A stretch of DNA of 64,000 nucleotides, taken from assembly GCA_002224055.1 (NCBI GenBank), contig AZLU01000100.1, positions 62,001-126,000 on the forward strand, given 5' to 3'. The notes beneath the pieces are model-generated. The model made no database searches and had not been told where the DNA came from. It saw only the letters and a program-made list of their open reading frames with translations. Of the stretch, positions 36,284 through 47,130 are shown piece by piece (within the stretch, counting starts at the first letter, position 1; the number at the start of each line of letters is the position of its first letter). This DNA comes from Pezizomycotina sp. ARF18. Lineage: Eukaryota > Ascomycota. Both the position numbers and the translations under genes were made by a program.

Positions 36284-37520
36284 GTTTGCTCGTAAGAAAG
36301 ATGTGAAAGGCGCGATTTTGTGGTACAAGGAGATCGGGAGGGTTTCGATGATCTGGCTGGTGATGGATTTTTCAGACGTAGATAACGAAGGGCTTTTATA
36401 TTCTCCTAGATATTCTCATTTTAAGTTTTTTTCTTCTTTCCAAGAGAAAAGTGCCCTGTGCTAAAAGTCATGAAAAACGGGAAAACGTGATCTAATCCTT
36501 AATAGTTGCCTCAAGAATAACCTTCTCCAAACGCCCCTGCACAGCGGTAAAGGGGGGACGGCTCCTACCGTTAATAATCGGCATAGCTATAGCGGAGCCC
36601 TCTGTTCCCTTGTAATCTCTGGTTCGCTGTATCGTGAACGCCTCCCAGGACCCTGGTTGAGCTTGCAGTGTCAGGCAACGGTATGTAAGCGAGATGTCAG
36701 AGGCCAAGCAATAGTATTGATTTTAAGAGTTTCACGATATAAGCCGGCAGGGGAGAAAGCATCTTCCATGCGCTCTTCCTACCAACGGCCGATAATCGGA
36801 TTCGGTACGGGTCGATCAGTTTTCCGAACACGTGCTAGAGAATTTGTAATTAGTTCCTTGCGAATGGGGAAGTTGATAAGTTCAACGGCGAAGAAGCAGG
36901 CATATTTTTCTCCTACCAATACAGCGGAACTCCTTAAGCCTTGGAACTTCGGAATCGGGCACGATTCCTAAATTATTGCAAGCTTGAATCACTGGTTAGA
37001 TACTGATAGGCGACTCGGGACCTGGCGAAAGAATAAGGTAAGGGTCAAAAGTTTGGGGAGGTATTGCAGTCTCTCGTCTCGGCACGATGAACAATAAGCC
37101 CATTGCCGCGGACCGGTTTGATCTATCACAGGGGCATGTCAAATAGTGTGTATTTGGCGCGCCGGTTCAGGGTAAACTGGTATACAGTGGGACATGAACT
37201 GGTAATAAAATTAAATATCTTGTTTACGTCTCCCCTTGTACTTCAGAGCAGATGGCCATGATAATACTCTAGATAGAACGAGTACCCGGCAAATAGTATA
37301 TAAAAGCGCAACGATAGTACTAATATACAGAAATTCCTCATTGGTATGGTATCAAAAACTAAAAACGCCATTGAAATGCCCTAATAAAACACCGAAAAAC
37401 TGCCATAAAGCCAATATAAAACACCTGACAAGAAGAGGATAAGAAGGGAGAAAGATGCAAATGCTGGTAAATCAGAATAAGGCAAGTTTTATACAATATT
37501 AGTTGGTGATGTTTGTTCGT
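36284..37520. other. Intergenic, no gene seen
   Basis: No supported reading frame on either strand. The left 200 bp is the promoter of the secreted protein gene, with a TTATATT run near 36395-36402. The rest shows no repeat or RNA feature I can recognise. Confidence 0.45.
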
Positions 37521-39294
37521 TTACCGCCCACGCCCACGTCCCGCCTTCGGTTTTTTATTTGCCACGATTGTTGTGTTTGCGATATGATTCGCGTCTAGTC
37601 CTTCCAGCGCTCTCCGCTTAGCGGTCTGGGAGCGTGTACGTGCGCGATTTTGGCTTGTCGGCGGGATAGTAACTTTTGATTACGTTTCTGCTTGCTGACT
37701 TTGGACTTATCTAGAACGGGAGACGTCCTCGCGTGTTTCCGTAGCGACGTACGTTGAGATGGTATCGTATCGCGAGGCGGAGACCTTTTGTTATTCGGTT
37801 GTAATTGTGAGGAGGAGGGTGGTGGTGGTCTAGCGGGAGTTTCGCGTGACGAAGTAGCGGTAGGTTGCTGGGTTTTGAGGCGTTTGGGAGGGACGACGGT
37901 TGGTCAATGGATTCGTCGGCGGCGCGCTTCTTCGATGTCGGCGGGGACGGTGTTGCTTGGGGAGTTAAGGGTGCATTATCGTCGGTTGCGCAAGTACGGC
38001 GGTCGTAGTAGGGGTGTGTTGTGCTAACGATGCAGATGGCGACGAAAGTCCCAGATCCCTCGCCGATTCCACGACCAGTCCACCGAGGTGGTGCATCAAA
38101 ACGCACAAGTTTCTTAGAATTATCCCATCTTCGCCTTCTCGTGTTGTCGCAGGGAAGAATTCTATGATACGGGCTTGTATGTCTATTTCGTCGGGTGTAG
38201 TCGTAGTAGGTGAGGATGTCGGTTTCGAATCTTTCATATTTTCGAGATATGAGGCGGAAAAACGGCCGGTTAAGGTTATGATGTCGAGGGCGGAGCGGGA
38301 GTTGTCGGTGTGGTTGCTGCGGGAGAGGATTACATGGGACTACAGTCCATTAGTTTAGCGATTGACAAAGAAATGGAGGAATGGATTGGAGTGCTTAGGG
38401 GGATACGTACGGTATAAAAGTCCTGCCGGGTACCCTCGACAACTGCTCCTGCGCTGATCCTATTAATATCGCGAAGAGGACGGGGTCCAGGCTGTCAACG
38501 TTTACGGTGGATAGTAACCGCTTGTCACGGGCGGCTTCTTCACGTAGAGCGGACTTGGCGAGTCGTCTAACGTTCGAGAGTCCTTTCGTTTGATAATGTT
38601 CCTGGGGTCGATGGTAGCGTCTCTGCCGTCGCCGATTGCGTCTGCGTCGATGAAAGCGAGGATGGGAGCCCTAGTGTTAGTGGATCGTGTTACGAGTTCG
38701 AGGCCGCCAGTGAAGCGGACTTCTGCTCTCCATTCCATGCAATGAATATACACGCTGTACGACGAGAATGGGAATTAGTAAAACGTTCTTAAGCATGAAA
38801 AGATAGTCCTACGAAAGTTTTTTGGAGTGCCATTACTTCTTCAATTCATTCCCATCGCTCCCTTTATGGTCCAGATACCAATCCTTATTCGTGATCGCAC
38901 CCTCGGGAAAAAATACTCGTCCTTTTCCATCCGTCATGAGTTGCTGCAGGACGGCGAATATCTCGCCGGCTGTCGCTTCCAGGTAAAATTGCTTCGATCG
39001 GACGAAGCGCCTGATACCGTTCGCGAGGGGAAAGTTGAGGAGGATGCCCTTGACCCAAACGTCGAGCCGGTCGGTACCCACCGGTGTCCTCAGACGGAGC
39101 ATCGCGAGACGCTGCCGGGTCGGGCTCGTACGATTGGGTTGGGGAAAGACGTATTGATGAAACGGAAAGCGCTTTTTCGATGCCAGCGCCCGAGTATGGG
39201 ACGGATCCCAGAGATAAGGGACGACGACGCGGGGCCGCCTGGTGGTTCCGAAGACGAAGGCCCTGAGGAGGGCCTTGATGTCTAGGGAGACCAT
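37521..39294 (-). CDS. Unknown protein with basic, Arg/Lys-rich C-terminus
   Basis: About 540 codons from MVSLDIKALLRAFVFGTTRR. Two introns are well supported: 38755-38836 (GTAATG...TACTAAT...CAG) and 38340-38410 (GTACGT...CTAAACTAAT...TAG). After the first intron the frame reads VYIHCMEWRAEVRFTGGLEL, then AFIDADAIGDGRDATIDPRN, and later VNVDSLDPVLFAILIGSAQE. After the second intron come SALDIITLTGRFSASYLENM and LRNLCVLMHHLGGLVVESAR. The C-terminal 120 residues are Pro/Ser-rich, then strongly basic: KVSKQKRNQKLLSRRQAKIA and a final KPKAGRGRGR, which suggests a nuclear or RNA-associated protein. No known domain is recognised. The frame changes near 38620 and 38020. Confidence 0.55.
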
Positions 39295-39344
39295 TTAGTC
39301 AAAGAGGTATTTATCGCTATGGTAGAAATATAAGGGTGTTCCTT

Positions 39345-39720
39345 CGGTAACGGAATCATGCGTGAAGTTGAAGCATGAAGTTCGGCGTGAAGTTGGCGTG
39401 AAGTTGGCGTGAAGCTGTTTGGTGGTGTGGTGGAGGGTGGGGGGAAAGGGAACTTCACGTCCAGCTTCACGGGGTGGTTTTGTATGTGAAGTTTTGGTGG
39501 CACGGGGGATTTTTTGAATTTCTTGATTGGGGGTTTGTTTTGATTTCGAAACTCGTGGCAACGGAATCACGTGATTCTTTTTGCCGGATTAGTCATTGTG
39601 CGCGTTTTGAGCCTCAGCTTTTATACTTCAACTACTTCACGCTTCAACTTCACGACACCCGCTTCTGGTAATCAAATGGTACCGAAGCAACTTCATGGAC
39701 TTCACGCTGGGTGAAGCTAG
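39345..39720. repeat. Cluster of inverted GTGAAG / CTTCAC words
   Basis: The left arm (39361-39415) carries CGTGAAGTTG-like units repeated head to tail five times, and the right arm (39625-39712) carries the complement CTTCAACTTCACG-like units. Outer sequences CTTCGGTAAC (left) and, on the other strand, CTTCGGTACC (right) roughly mirror each other. GGTAACGGAATCATG near the left end recurs as GGCAACGGAATCACG near 39557. This could be a non-autonomous inverted-repeat element with subterminal repeats. Confidence 0.45.
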
Positions 39721-39939
39721 ACGCCGGACGACTCTATCATTCCGAAGGGTATATATGTCTTTACGATTACCTCGAAATAAATGAACTACATAGAAAAAAG
39801 AATCGATATATCGATATTATATCGAACAGACTCTATAGAAATTTTGAAATTTACGATCCTTGACTAATTACTAGCAAAATGTCACAAAGCTAAGTACACT
39901 TATCGCAAACCAGGAAGAGACGTTTAGAGACCAGGTGCA

Positions 39940-41190
39940 GTGACCTATATTGAAGTATCGTGCCTAAGGGCGTATCGGACCCGCGATAATGAGGTCAGCG
40001 GACTTCTGCGACCGAGTGTAGACCTTCATAGCCCAACCCACCTCGAAAGCGCATCCGGCAGCCACTGGGATAGAAAGCAGCTCGAGGCTTTCAAAGTTTC
40101 ATTCGAAACGGCTCCAGCGAAGGGCGGTGGCTGCCTTCCGTCTCTACAAGCGGTATCGAGTATTATAAACCGCTTCTTACAACGGCTCGTAATAGGCGGC
40201 GTCAGAGCCTCGCAGACAGTTCAGCTCTCGAGGCTTACGAATCGCTAAGGAACTTCATACAATATGGTGCAGATGTCTCTTCATACGTTCACCCGATGGA
40301 TTTACTGCGGTCTGCCGAGATCGGAGGGCAGTTTTACCACGACCTGGCGGTGGCATCCCTTCGAAATTTTCAGGTCGCGGATGAAATAGAGGATGAGGAA
40401 GATCTGGATGGCAATCTTGACGGTATGGATTCGAATGATACTACGGTTCCCAGGCTTAGATCACGGACCAGAGCAGTGACTTCGCAGGCGGAATTCCATA
40501 TTATCCGCCCCGACGTCGTCGCTTCCCCTACCGGGTCCAAGGTCGTGATGCTCGAGCTCACGACCCCAGAATCCAAAACGTCCATGCCGATGGCGGACCC
40601 GAGCACTGGCACCACTGGCAGAGCATCTTACAAGCCGTCGAGCGAAGTTTCAATAGAAATAGACGACTTACTACCTTCTCCCCTCGTAAAACCCGAAACA
40701 GTTACGCAGGCTGTAGCAAAAGCTTCATCGAAACGGTCTTGTCTTTAAGACCAGACTCTTCAGTTGGGGATAGCTTCGACGACGTCAGGCTATCTTTCCT
40801 TATTGGACAAAATACTTTTAGGCTGGATCTACCGGCTTTTCGATGTACCATTATTAACGATGGCGGGATAGTGTATACCAATGCGAGGACGGGAAAGGTC
40901 CCTAGCAACAGGGTATTTTTATCTCTCGAAGCGAAGGCGAAACAGCAGCAGCGTTCCGCGCCGGGATTCAGCAGGGCGGGTCAAACGACTACCGCGCTGA
41001 AGGGGATATTGAGATACTGGCGCAGCAGTGCGCTGAGCTTGTCGGGCAGGCGGACTCGGATCCAAGGTTAAAAAACGGAACGGGTGATAAAACCTATACG
41101 TATGCCTCTAATTTTCGCTTTTTTTTTTCTCTTTTTGCCTCGGAGATGCCTTTTGGCGAATTCTCTCTACTTAAATTGAAGGGACGCTAA
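39940..41190 (+). CDS. Unknown fungal protein, possibly nuclease-like fold
   Basis: Coding character is good over about 400 codons. In order: WDRKQLEAFKVSFETAPAKG, SLEAYESLRNFIQYGADVSS, an acidic stretch VADEIEDEEDLDGNLDGMDS, a Ser/Thr/Pro-rich linker, RLSFLIGQNTFRLDLPAFRC, then LAQQCAELVGQADSDPRL and TYTYASNFRF. Openings like W-x-x-x-x-L-x-A-F-x-V and late segments like A-Q-Q-x-A-E-L-V recur in fungal families related to PD-(D/E)XK or Crinkler-associated proteins, but I cannot place it with confidence. No ATG is obvious at the left end, where the open frame starts at GTG 39940. Three frames are used, with changes near 40215, 40740 and 41000. It ends just before a 25-base T tract. Confidence 0.45.
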
Positions 41191-41219
41191 TATTTCTTTT
41201 TTTTTTTTTTTTTTTTTTT

Positions 41220-41720
41220 TTGGTCTTGGGGAAAATCCGTAGATATTACCTCGTATCCCTAACTGGCTGCGCCATATCCTTCCTCTCCGCCACGTTCACG
41301 CCAGCTTACGTCGACTACCTCTACTCCGCCTGCGAAAACTCCCCCTGCAAGCCCGATCAGGACGGCACCGCAAGCGATACCAACGACCGGAGCAGTAGCG
41401 TAGACGCCATGGGATCTGAAGGCTCAAGTTCGAACGTGCGAGCCCAAACAGCCCGTAAAGCTTTCTCCTTCGACCAAACCGTCCAACCCCTCGACTTCCA
41501 CCGCCCCGCAACAACGACGGCTGCTTCGCCGGCAGACTTACCCTCGTCAGCCACGCCTTCGCTAGCATCTTCCCCGTCCGACCGTACGGCTTCAAGCGTG
41601 ACCGCAGCGATTTGACGGACGAGGGGCTGAGGAATACGCGGGAGCTGGATACCAGCGAGGGCGACGTCGCGGTCGGAGGTGTAAGGCTCAAGGTGGTAGG
41701 TCGAGGGAGTTTTTGCTGAC
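41220..41720 (+). CDS. Unknown small protein
   Basis: The plus-strand frame has a hydrophobic N-terminal stretch (YYLVSLTGCAISFLSATFTP) that could be a signal anchor, then a Ser/Asp/Thr-rich linker. After a frame change near 41520 it reads CFAGRLTLVSHAFASIFPVR and PYGFKRDRSDLTDEGLRNTR. A long open frame on the opposite strand is Arg/Ser/Pro-rich and looks like its shadow. It could be a continuation of the previous gene across the T tract at 41197-41221, or a separate gene. The family is not recognised. Confidence 0.3.
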
Positions 41721-41996
41721 GGAAGTTGCGGGAGGGTCGGGGCTGTTGCGCACTTGCTGGCGCTGTTTGATGTCTTTGAGGAGGAGACGGGGCGGAGGTT
41801 TTAGTGAAAGCTAGGACTTTTTCGCGGCGGAATTGGAAAAGTACCCGCGAGGGGAATGGCGCCACCGTTCGTGCGTGTACGTGTATTACTCGCATGGAAA
41901 GCCGGGAATAAAAAGGGACGAAAAGTTTTCGGTCTCCTCCGGATGGTGACAGCGCGCACGTAGCGAGGGCACGGTTGTTATAAAACTGATCAAATC

Positions 41997-42222
41997 CTCA
42001 ACGTATCGAACCCCACCGGATGCGAGGTACCATCCGCGATCAGCTTCAGATTGCCGACGTACGACTGGGGTATGGGGTCTACTAGCGTTGCATGACCCCG
42101 AGTGCTATCAAGCCACTCTATGATCGATTTCTGCGACAGGAACTCGGTCCTGGAATCTGTGGGGGCTACGAAGCACTCCAGGAGCGTGAAGAGCGAAGAA
42201 TGGTTTTACCCGGTGCTGGCGC
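41997..42222 (-). pseudogene. Orphan coding fragment (C-terminal)
   Basis: About 72 codons are open on the minus strand without a start, reading SLFTLLECFVAPTDSRTEFL, KSIIEWLDSTRGHATLVDPI and GNLKLIADGTSHPVGFDTLR before a stop near 41997. Codon use looks coding. Upstream (42240-42500) the DNA turns AT-rich with no coding. It seems to be the surviving 3' end of a gene cut by AT-rich, RIP-like sequence. Confidence 0.4.
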
Positions 42223-43650
42223 AGATGTATGGTATGATATCTAATAATGTAGGATAGGATCGAACTTGTAGATTTGACTGCTAAACTAACTAGACTAACT
42301 AAGGAAATATACGATATTATATATAATAAACTAACGATACTATAATCTTGATATAATATATATAATCTACCTTAACGGCTCGTAGAGCCTTATCGTCGTA
42401 ATCTCCTTAATATCTATAGGTAAGGTCTTGATATCTCTAGCTGAAGTCCCTTATTCCTTAGCTATATAAGCATTACCTCGATGCTTATAGATTTGTCATG
42501 CCTCTTTGGCATGCCCAATAGCTAGTACCCGGTCCCTATTCGTAAACGTCGCAGCCTTGTAAAATCATTTGTGCGTCCGGAGGTGCTGAAAGTAAGCGAT
42601 TTTTTTTTTTTTTCAAAATAGAAATACGCACCTAGCGATGGGCTCCGGGAATATGATTGTTTCGTAATGTTCAGATATGGCGCACTTGCACGGCGTCCGG
42701 AGATTTGGCGTCTATCAAGCCATCCGGCAAGCCTTGATTAGAGATATACAATAATGATATAGATGTAGCCTGATACGGATTGTTGTATTGAACGGTGTTT
42801 GTGTATCGCGCTCGGAGCGAACCGAGATTTCATGCAATACTCATGATCTCGGAGGGTTTAGCTGCCCATTGTCGCGATGTTTCACATCGGAAAATAGCTT
42901 AGATCACGTCCTCACATGACGATATCTCATTTATCATTCATAGAATTATTACGTATCATTGGTGAAAACCTCATCGTAAGACATATTGGTACCGAAGAGA
43001 TTTTCCGATAGGGCTGTCATGCCGTTTCCTACCAAAACGTGGTGTGTTCTGATCATTTTGGATTAGAACATGGGCGGTGAACAAGATCGGGAATACGCAA
43101 AGATGAGATCCAATTTCTGGCGGATTCCGATATCGAAATTCCCTTTATAGTTTAGCCGTATGGTCAGATCCGTCTGTAAAGGGTTTTTCTAGCCAATCTG
43201 AGCCGTATTGAAAATGTCTGGCACTTGCGGTGTTCGGCGGTGCGGACTTTCAACCACACCATTTGCAGAGATTTTCTCCTAATAAAAATATTTATCACAC
43301 CACACATTTTCCGCTCATACCACCCACTGAACTGAATGTATTTTTTAATTGAATCACTCCACCAGACGCAATAAACGACCATGCTCCCTTTAGAACAGTC
43401 CTTAGAGACTTTCGCTGCCATTCGCGCTTACGTCTTATGATTTATTTTCTTGGGTTTCGGCCGCCGCCGTGCATAAAATGTAGAGCCATGTTTTTTGGCG
43501 GGGAAATGATGTGTTTCTCGAAATGAAATGATCAGATGTACCAGGAGATCTCGAACCATTGCTTGGATTTTTTTCCGTATGGCCATAGCTTCCAAAGCTC
43601 TCAGAAGCTTCTGAACCATGGACAGCACAGAGACAGTGAATCACGACACT
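42223..43650. other. AT-rich and gene-poor stretch
   Basis: The part at 42240-42480 is rich in TATATAA, CTAACTA and TTAATATC words and looks like RIP-mutated sequence. A T tract lies near 42601-42613. Nothing else is recognised. The right end is the upstream region of the gene at 43874. Confidence 0.45.
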
Positions 43651-43700
43651 TTCACAGCCCACAAGTCACTCTATCCATCCGAACCCCTCGTCCAACCGTG

Positions 43701-43706
43701 TATAAA
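43701..43706 (+). promoter_or_regulatory. TATA box of the 94-residue gene
   Basis: TATAAA lies about 170 bp before the ATG at 43874. It is followed by a CT-rich stretch, a CATCATCATCATCATCA run and a CAA/AAC-rich leader, the usual layout of a well-expressed fungal gene. Confidence 0.5.
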
Positions 43707-43873
43707 GATGTCCCATCCACCTCCTGTTTCTCTTTCCTTCCTCCGTCATCATCATCATCATCAAGCATCAACAAACAATCATCGAACAATCATAAGTTTC
43801 AAGCCACATAAAGCTTACCTACCCTCCCTACAAACCAACAAACCTTGAAAAACCTCCTTCCAATCTCACAAAA

Positions 43874-44158
43874 ATGACCTTCTTCGAAACCGTCAAGGCC
43901 TCCTTCGAGTCACACTTCCCCGGACTCGGTAACGTCACGGGTCCCTTCCAGAGCCGGAGGAACAACCCTAACTACTCCGTCGAGCCTATTACCTTCGAGA
44001 AGTTCACCTTCGGCGCCGACGACCACAAGCAGGCTGCACCACGCTCGCGGGCGCGTCCTAACCTGGGCAACGCCATCAGGCAGGAGCTCGACCAGCAGGC
44101 TTCAGTCACCCAGAGCAAGAAGAGCGATAAGGTCCACGATATGCTCGAGGTCCAATAA
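43874..44158 (+). CDS. Small conserved-looking protein of unknown function
   Basis: This is an intact 94-residue frame starting MTFFETVKASFESHFPGLGN and ending KSDKVHDMLEVQ, with no intron. Codon use is strongly biased toward C-ending codons (TTC, GTC, GCC, AAC, GAG), typical of highly expressed fungal genes. It is hydrophilic, with no signal peptide, no membrane segment and no cysteine. TATAAA at 43701, a CT- and CAA-rich leader, and AATAAA at 44199 after the stop give a complete gene. It is one of the few genes here that needs no frame change. I do not recognise the family; a small stress- or growth-phase-related protein is a guess based only on expression signals. Confidence 0.75.
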   Translation: MTFFETVKASFESHFPGLGNVTGPFQSRRNNPNYSVEPITFEKFTFGADDHKQAAPRSRARPNLGNAIRQELDQQASVTQSKKSDKVHDMLEVQ

Positions 44159-44198
44159 ATCCACCATCCCGTTTATCCCTACATACATACATACGAAC

Positions 44199-44204
44199 AA
44201 TAAA
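44199..44204 (+). terminator. Polyadenylation signal
   Basis: AATAAA lies 41 bp after the stop codon of the 94-residue gene, preceded by the microsatellite-like ACATACATACATAC. Confidence 0.5.
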
Positions 44205-45147
44205 AGCGGGTTTTCAGGAGTCCTCGGGGACTTCGTTCATTCTTATTAATACCTAAAAGGCGTTGGATATAATAATGTTTCTCTTTTTTGTCATGCCATA
44301 GAAATTTTCTGGAGATAATCGGTGTTTCTTCCTTCTTGTACAATAGTTTTTTGCGAAGTTTGCGCTATACTGCAGCATAGTCCAGCTTCCATTCATCATA
44401 AATTTCAAATAAATTTACCTACAACAAAAATTTTTCCAAGTGAAGTGAAGTGAGCTCGCATCCATTCCGGTGTTGCTATTATTCTTCACATTTTCCTATC
44501 ACTGGCATCAACTCAGAGCAATGAAGCCTAGAAGACTTAAGCTACAATATTTTCGGATCGTCCGAAAAAACCGAATGATAACGACGACGTGGATTTTTAT
44601 AGTTTAACAATAGATTTTAAAGCCTTTTCAGGGTATTAGTATAGTAAACCGGCTGCAATTTGATGAGTGTTTTTTTTTTCACCAGGGAGCATGCGATCTC
44701 AGAGTATAAGATCGATGTTTATAAGCTTGAGATTTATCGAACAATGATGTACTTAGAGTAATTATCTCGTATTTTCTCTCTTGTGATTGTGAGTCAGTAG
44801 CCTCTACGTAAGATCTGAACTCGTCATCAAAGCTTCGGTATGTAATGTGTACGGACGATAATGAACTTGTTAATGTCGCTTTTGCATTGTCGATCTCAAG
44901 TTTTCCTGGAAACTTGAGGGCTGTGTCCATGTCTTTTGCTAGGGACGCGAGCTCATGAATGTTACCCTAGAAAATAGTCAACAGAATGGTTGGTTATAAA
45001 AGTTCATTACGGTGTGGCTTCCTGTGCATCAATCAGCGGCTTCCTTTGTGAAACTTCAACATCACGAGAAAAGTCATTATATCCATAAAAAATATTTTTA
45101 TCTGGAAATCTTCGACAAAAAGCAGGCAACTTCAAAAAGCCCAAAAC
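44205..45147. other. Region between the small gene and the cysteine-rich array
   Basis: A minus-strand frame of 83 codons (44679-44930) reads FPGKLEIDNAKATLTSSLSS and could continue upstream as ELASLAKD after a possible splice acceptor near 44970. It may be a fragment but has no recognised domain. TATAAAAG at 44995 serves the first member of the array. Confidence 0.35.
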
Positions 45148-45362
45148 ATGTGCCAAACTATCAAATACCATTACCAATGCGGCTGCAAGGTTCCCGGACA
45201 CCTCTGTGGGCATGCAAGGACTATCAACGAAGCAGAGGCAAAATCCCCTGCATCCTTAAAGAGGATATTGTCCGCATGGACGGTCAATGCCGAGTATGTC
45301 AAGGAGCGTATGATACTTGGATTCTAATGGCAAAACCTGAAGAGATCGCACAGGATAAATAG
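45148..45362 (+). CDS. Small Cys-rich array protein, member 1
   Basis: It starts MCQTIKYHYQCGCKVPGHL, the family pattern M-C-x8-C-x-C. After one frame change near 45195 it continues ACKDYQRSRGKIPC and QCRVCQGAYDTWIL, with the family C-x-x-C-Q-x-x-Y-D, ending KPEEIAQDK. About 71 residues with seven cysteines, suggesting metal binding, which is inference. There is no signal peptide, so it is probably intracellular. TATAAAAG is 153 bp before the ATG. It is the first of ten same-strand paralogues spaced 0.7 to 1.9 kb apart. A 21-base A tract lies downstream at 45425-45445. Confidence 0.6.
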
Positions 45363-45822
45363 TGTAAGGGGGCTCAATTAGGAGGAATCGCTAGTTTGAG
45401 GTGACGTTATATTGGACATAAATTAAAAAAAAAAAAAAAAAAAAATAGTGTACATTATTAGGGTAAAGCCTATATCAGATTTTGCCTCTAAAGCGAATCC
45501 CGATGCATAGAATCCGCGTAGCAATACAAAATCCAGCGATTCACGTATTGTTTCTGAGAATTTCAGATGTTATATATCTCTAGTTAAATGAGCGCAAACT
45601 CAAGAATGTAATCTCAATTGAACTTCAAAAGATAATCCACCGGACAGAAGTATAAATTCAACGGCCGCCAGCAGACTCTGCCTTTAGTAATTGCTGTATC
45701 GACCAGCTCGTTACTCGCAAGCATACAACGTCCTAATCTTCTAACTCCTCAAATTACCATTTGCGTCAACCGCGGTCAAAATCACAACCAAAAAAACAGG
45801 GGCAGCTCAAACCAACCTCAGC

Positions 45823-46141
45823 ATGTGCCTCAAATCGGACTTAGGTATAATTTTGCAGCTGCCTTTACCGGTGCGTCATAGCCGAGTGCTCTTGCGTCGG
45901 CTTCGGCGCCAGCGGGTCGATCCGTAACCCTGCAGAGGTGGATGTTAAGCATATAGAGGTCGGTGTAGCGATTGTTGGCGGTCACATATGCGCCAAGCCT
46001 TCTACTCCTAGGTCTAACCCCCCGAGGATCCCGTACTCATGGGATCCGGGCTTGGAAGATCTGGATAAACTCGATAGAAGCATTATCAAAAGAAGTATCT
46101 ACCGCATGTTTTTTTTTAGTTTGTTTTTTTTTTGTCGGTAG
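45823..46141 (+). CDS. Small Cys-rich array protein, member 2 (divergent)
   Basis: The start MCLKSDLGI and, one frame over, FCSCLYRCVIAECSCVGFGA together match the M-C-x8-C-x-C-L-Y-R opening of member 4 at 48361. The frame change is within TATAATTTTGC near 45850. The rest (DVKHIEVGVAIVGGHICAKP and a Phe-rich end at 46141) lacks the C-x-x-C-Q-x-x-Y-D terminus. TATAAATT is at 45651, 172 bp before the ATG, and a C/A-rich leader sits between. The 3' part may be decayed or may contain an unrecognised intron. Confidence 0.45.
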
Positions 46142-46945
46142 CATGTTACATCAAAGGGCACTGGCAATTTAACATATTACGGATTTGCCCTGCTCTTGTC
46201 TTATTACATCATTCTCTATTCTTCTATCATTCTCTATTCTTCGGTATTATTAACGTTCATTGAACCGTCCAATTACGTATTACCGTCTGTTATGTAGTGA
46301 TGTACTTGATTTTGTGCGGTTTAGTGCTTTCTTCAACTCATATTATTTGAAAAATGCAGCCCCTCAAGTTTCACTCTACTAGAAAGATAATGACTAGAAT
46401 TCATTGATTTCAGGGTCGAGTAAGGATACATCGATATATCAAGATAGAACTTTGCAGAGGCTCCTTTGCATTCTTCTGTTGCTTTTGTTCGCCTATTCAA
46501 TACTTTGAAAGCTAGCTTTTCAAATGAGATTTGTCCCGAAAGCTGTATCAAAAGATTCGTTCTTTGGAAATAAGATAAAGGCCAAAATCGTTATTTCTTA
46601 TCGACATAATACGATACTCTTCGTCAGGCTCGTGGAAGTTGCTCTCATTCTCGCCTTTCTACACAATTCAAGTTTGGTGTCTCGATTTTACAGTGTGCGA
46701 GCCCGGGAATAATCAGGACACTTTCCGCAGGATACTTTGTAGAGAGGTAATATAAATATCACCTTGCACTACTTGTATCCTCTGCTTCCAACAACAACTC
46801 TTCAAGCATCATACCGACTAAAGATCAATAACGAAAACTTACGTAGGAGTTACCAACGGGAAATCACACGAGCAACACTTCCACGATCTCAAAAACGTCC
46901 CCTCGCCAACACAGAATCTCCAAAAAGAAGTCTACTACAGTAGCC

Positions 46946-47130
46946 ATGTGTAATGAGATACACATTTACTTCACAGTTTGCGGCTGTATTTTGAACAATA
47001 TCCTCCACGGATTGAACAGTGCGATCGCGTTCGCCGAGACGGAGACGGACGCCTTTGTGATCCCTTGAAAGTGAAACTTGTCGGTTGATAGTGGCGATAC
47101 ACGGACAAGTGTAAGCGGCTGGAAAGATAA
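46946..47130 (+). CDS. Small Cys-rich array protein, member 3
   Basis: It opens MCNEIHIYFTVCGCILNNIL, almost the same pattern as member 10 (MCNQVSIQYVRCGCIVP). In the next frame come CDRVRRDGDGRLCDPLKV and then RYTDKCKRLER before a stop at 47130. The C-terminal C-x-x-C is not clear; only one Cys is seen. TATAAATA is at 46751, 195 bp upstream. Frame changes near 47020 and 47095. A 24-base A tract follows at 47285-47308. Confidence 0.45.

Noticed and set aside
41296-41895. 199-codon Arg/Ser-rich frame on the minus strand
   Set aside because: It looks like the antisense shadow of coding on the plus strand; low-complexity composition results from the opposite frame.
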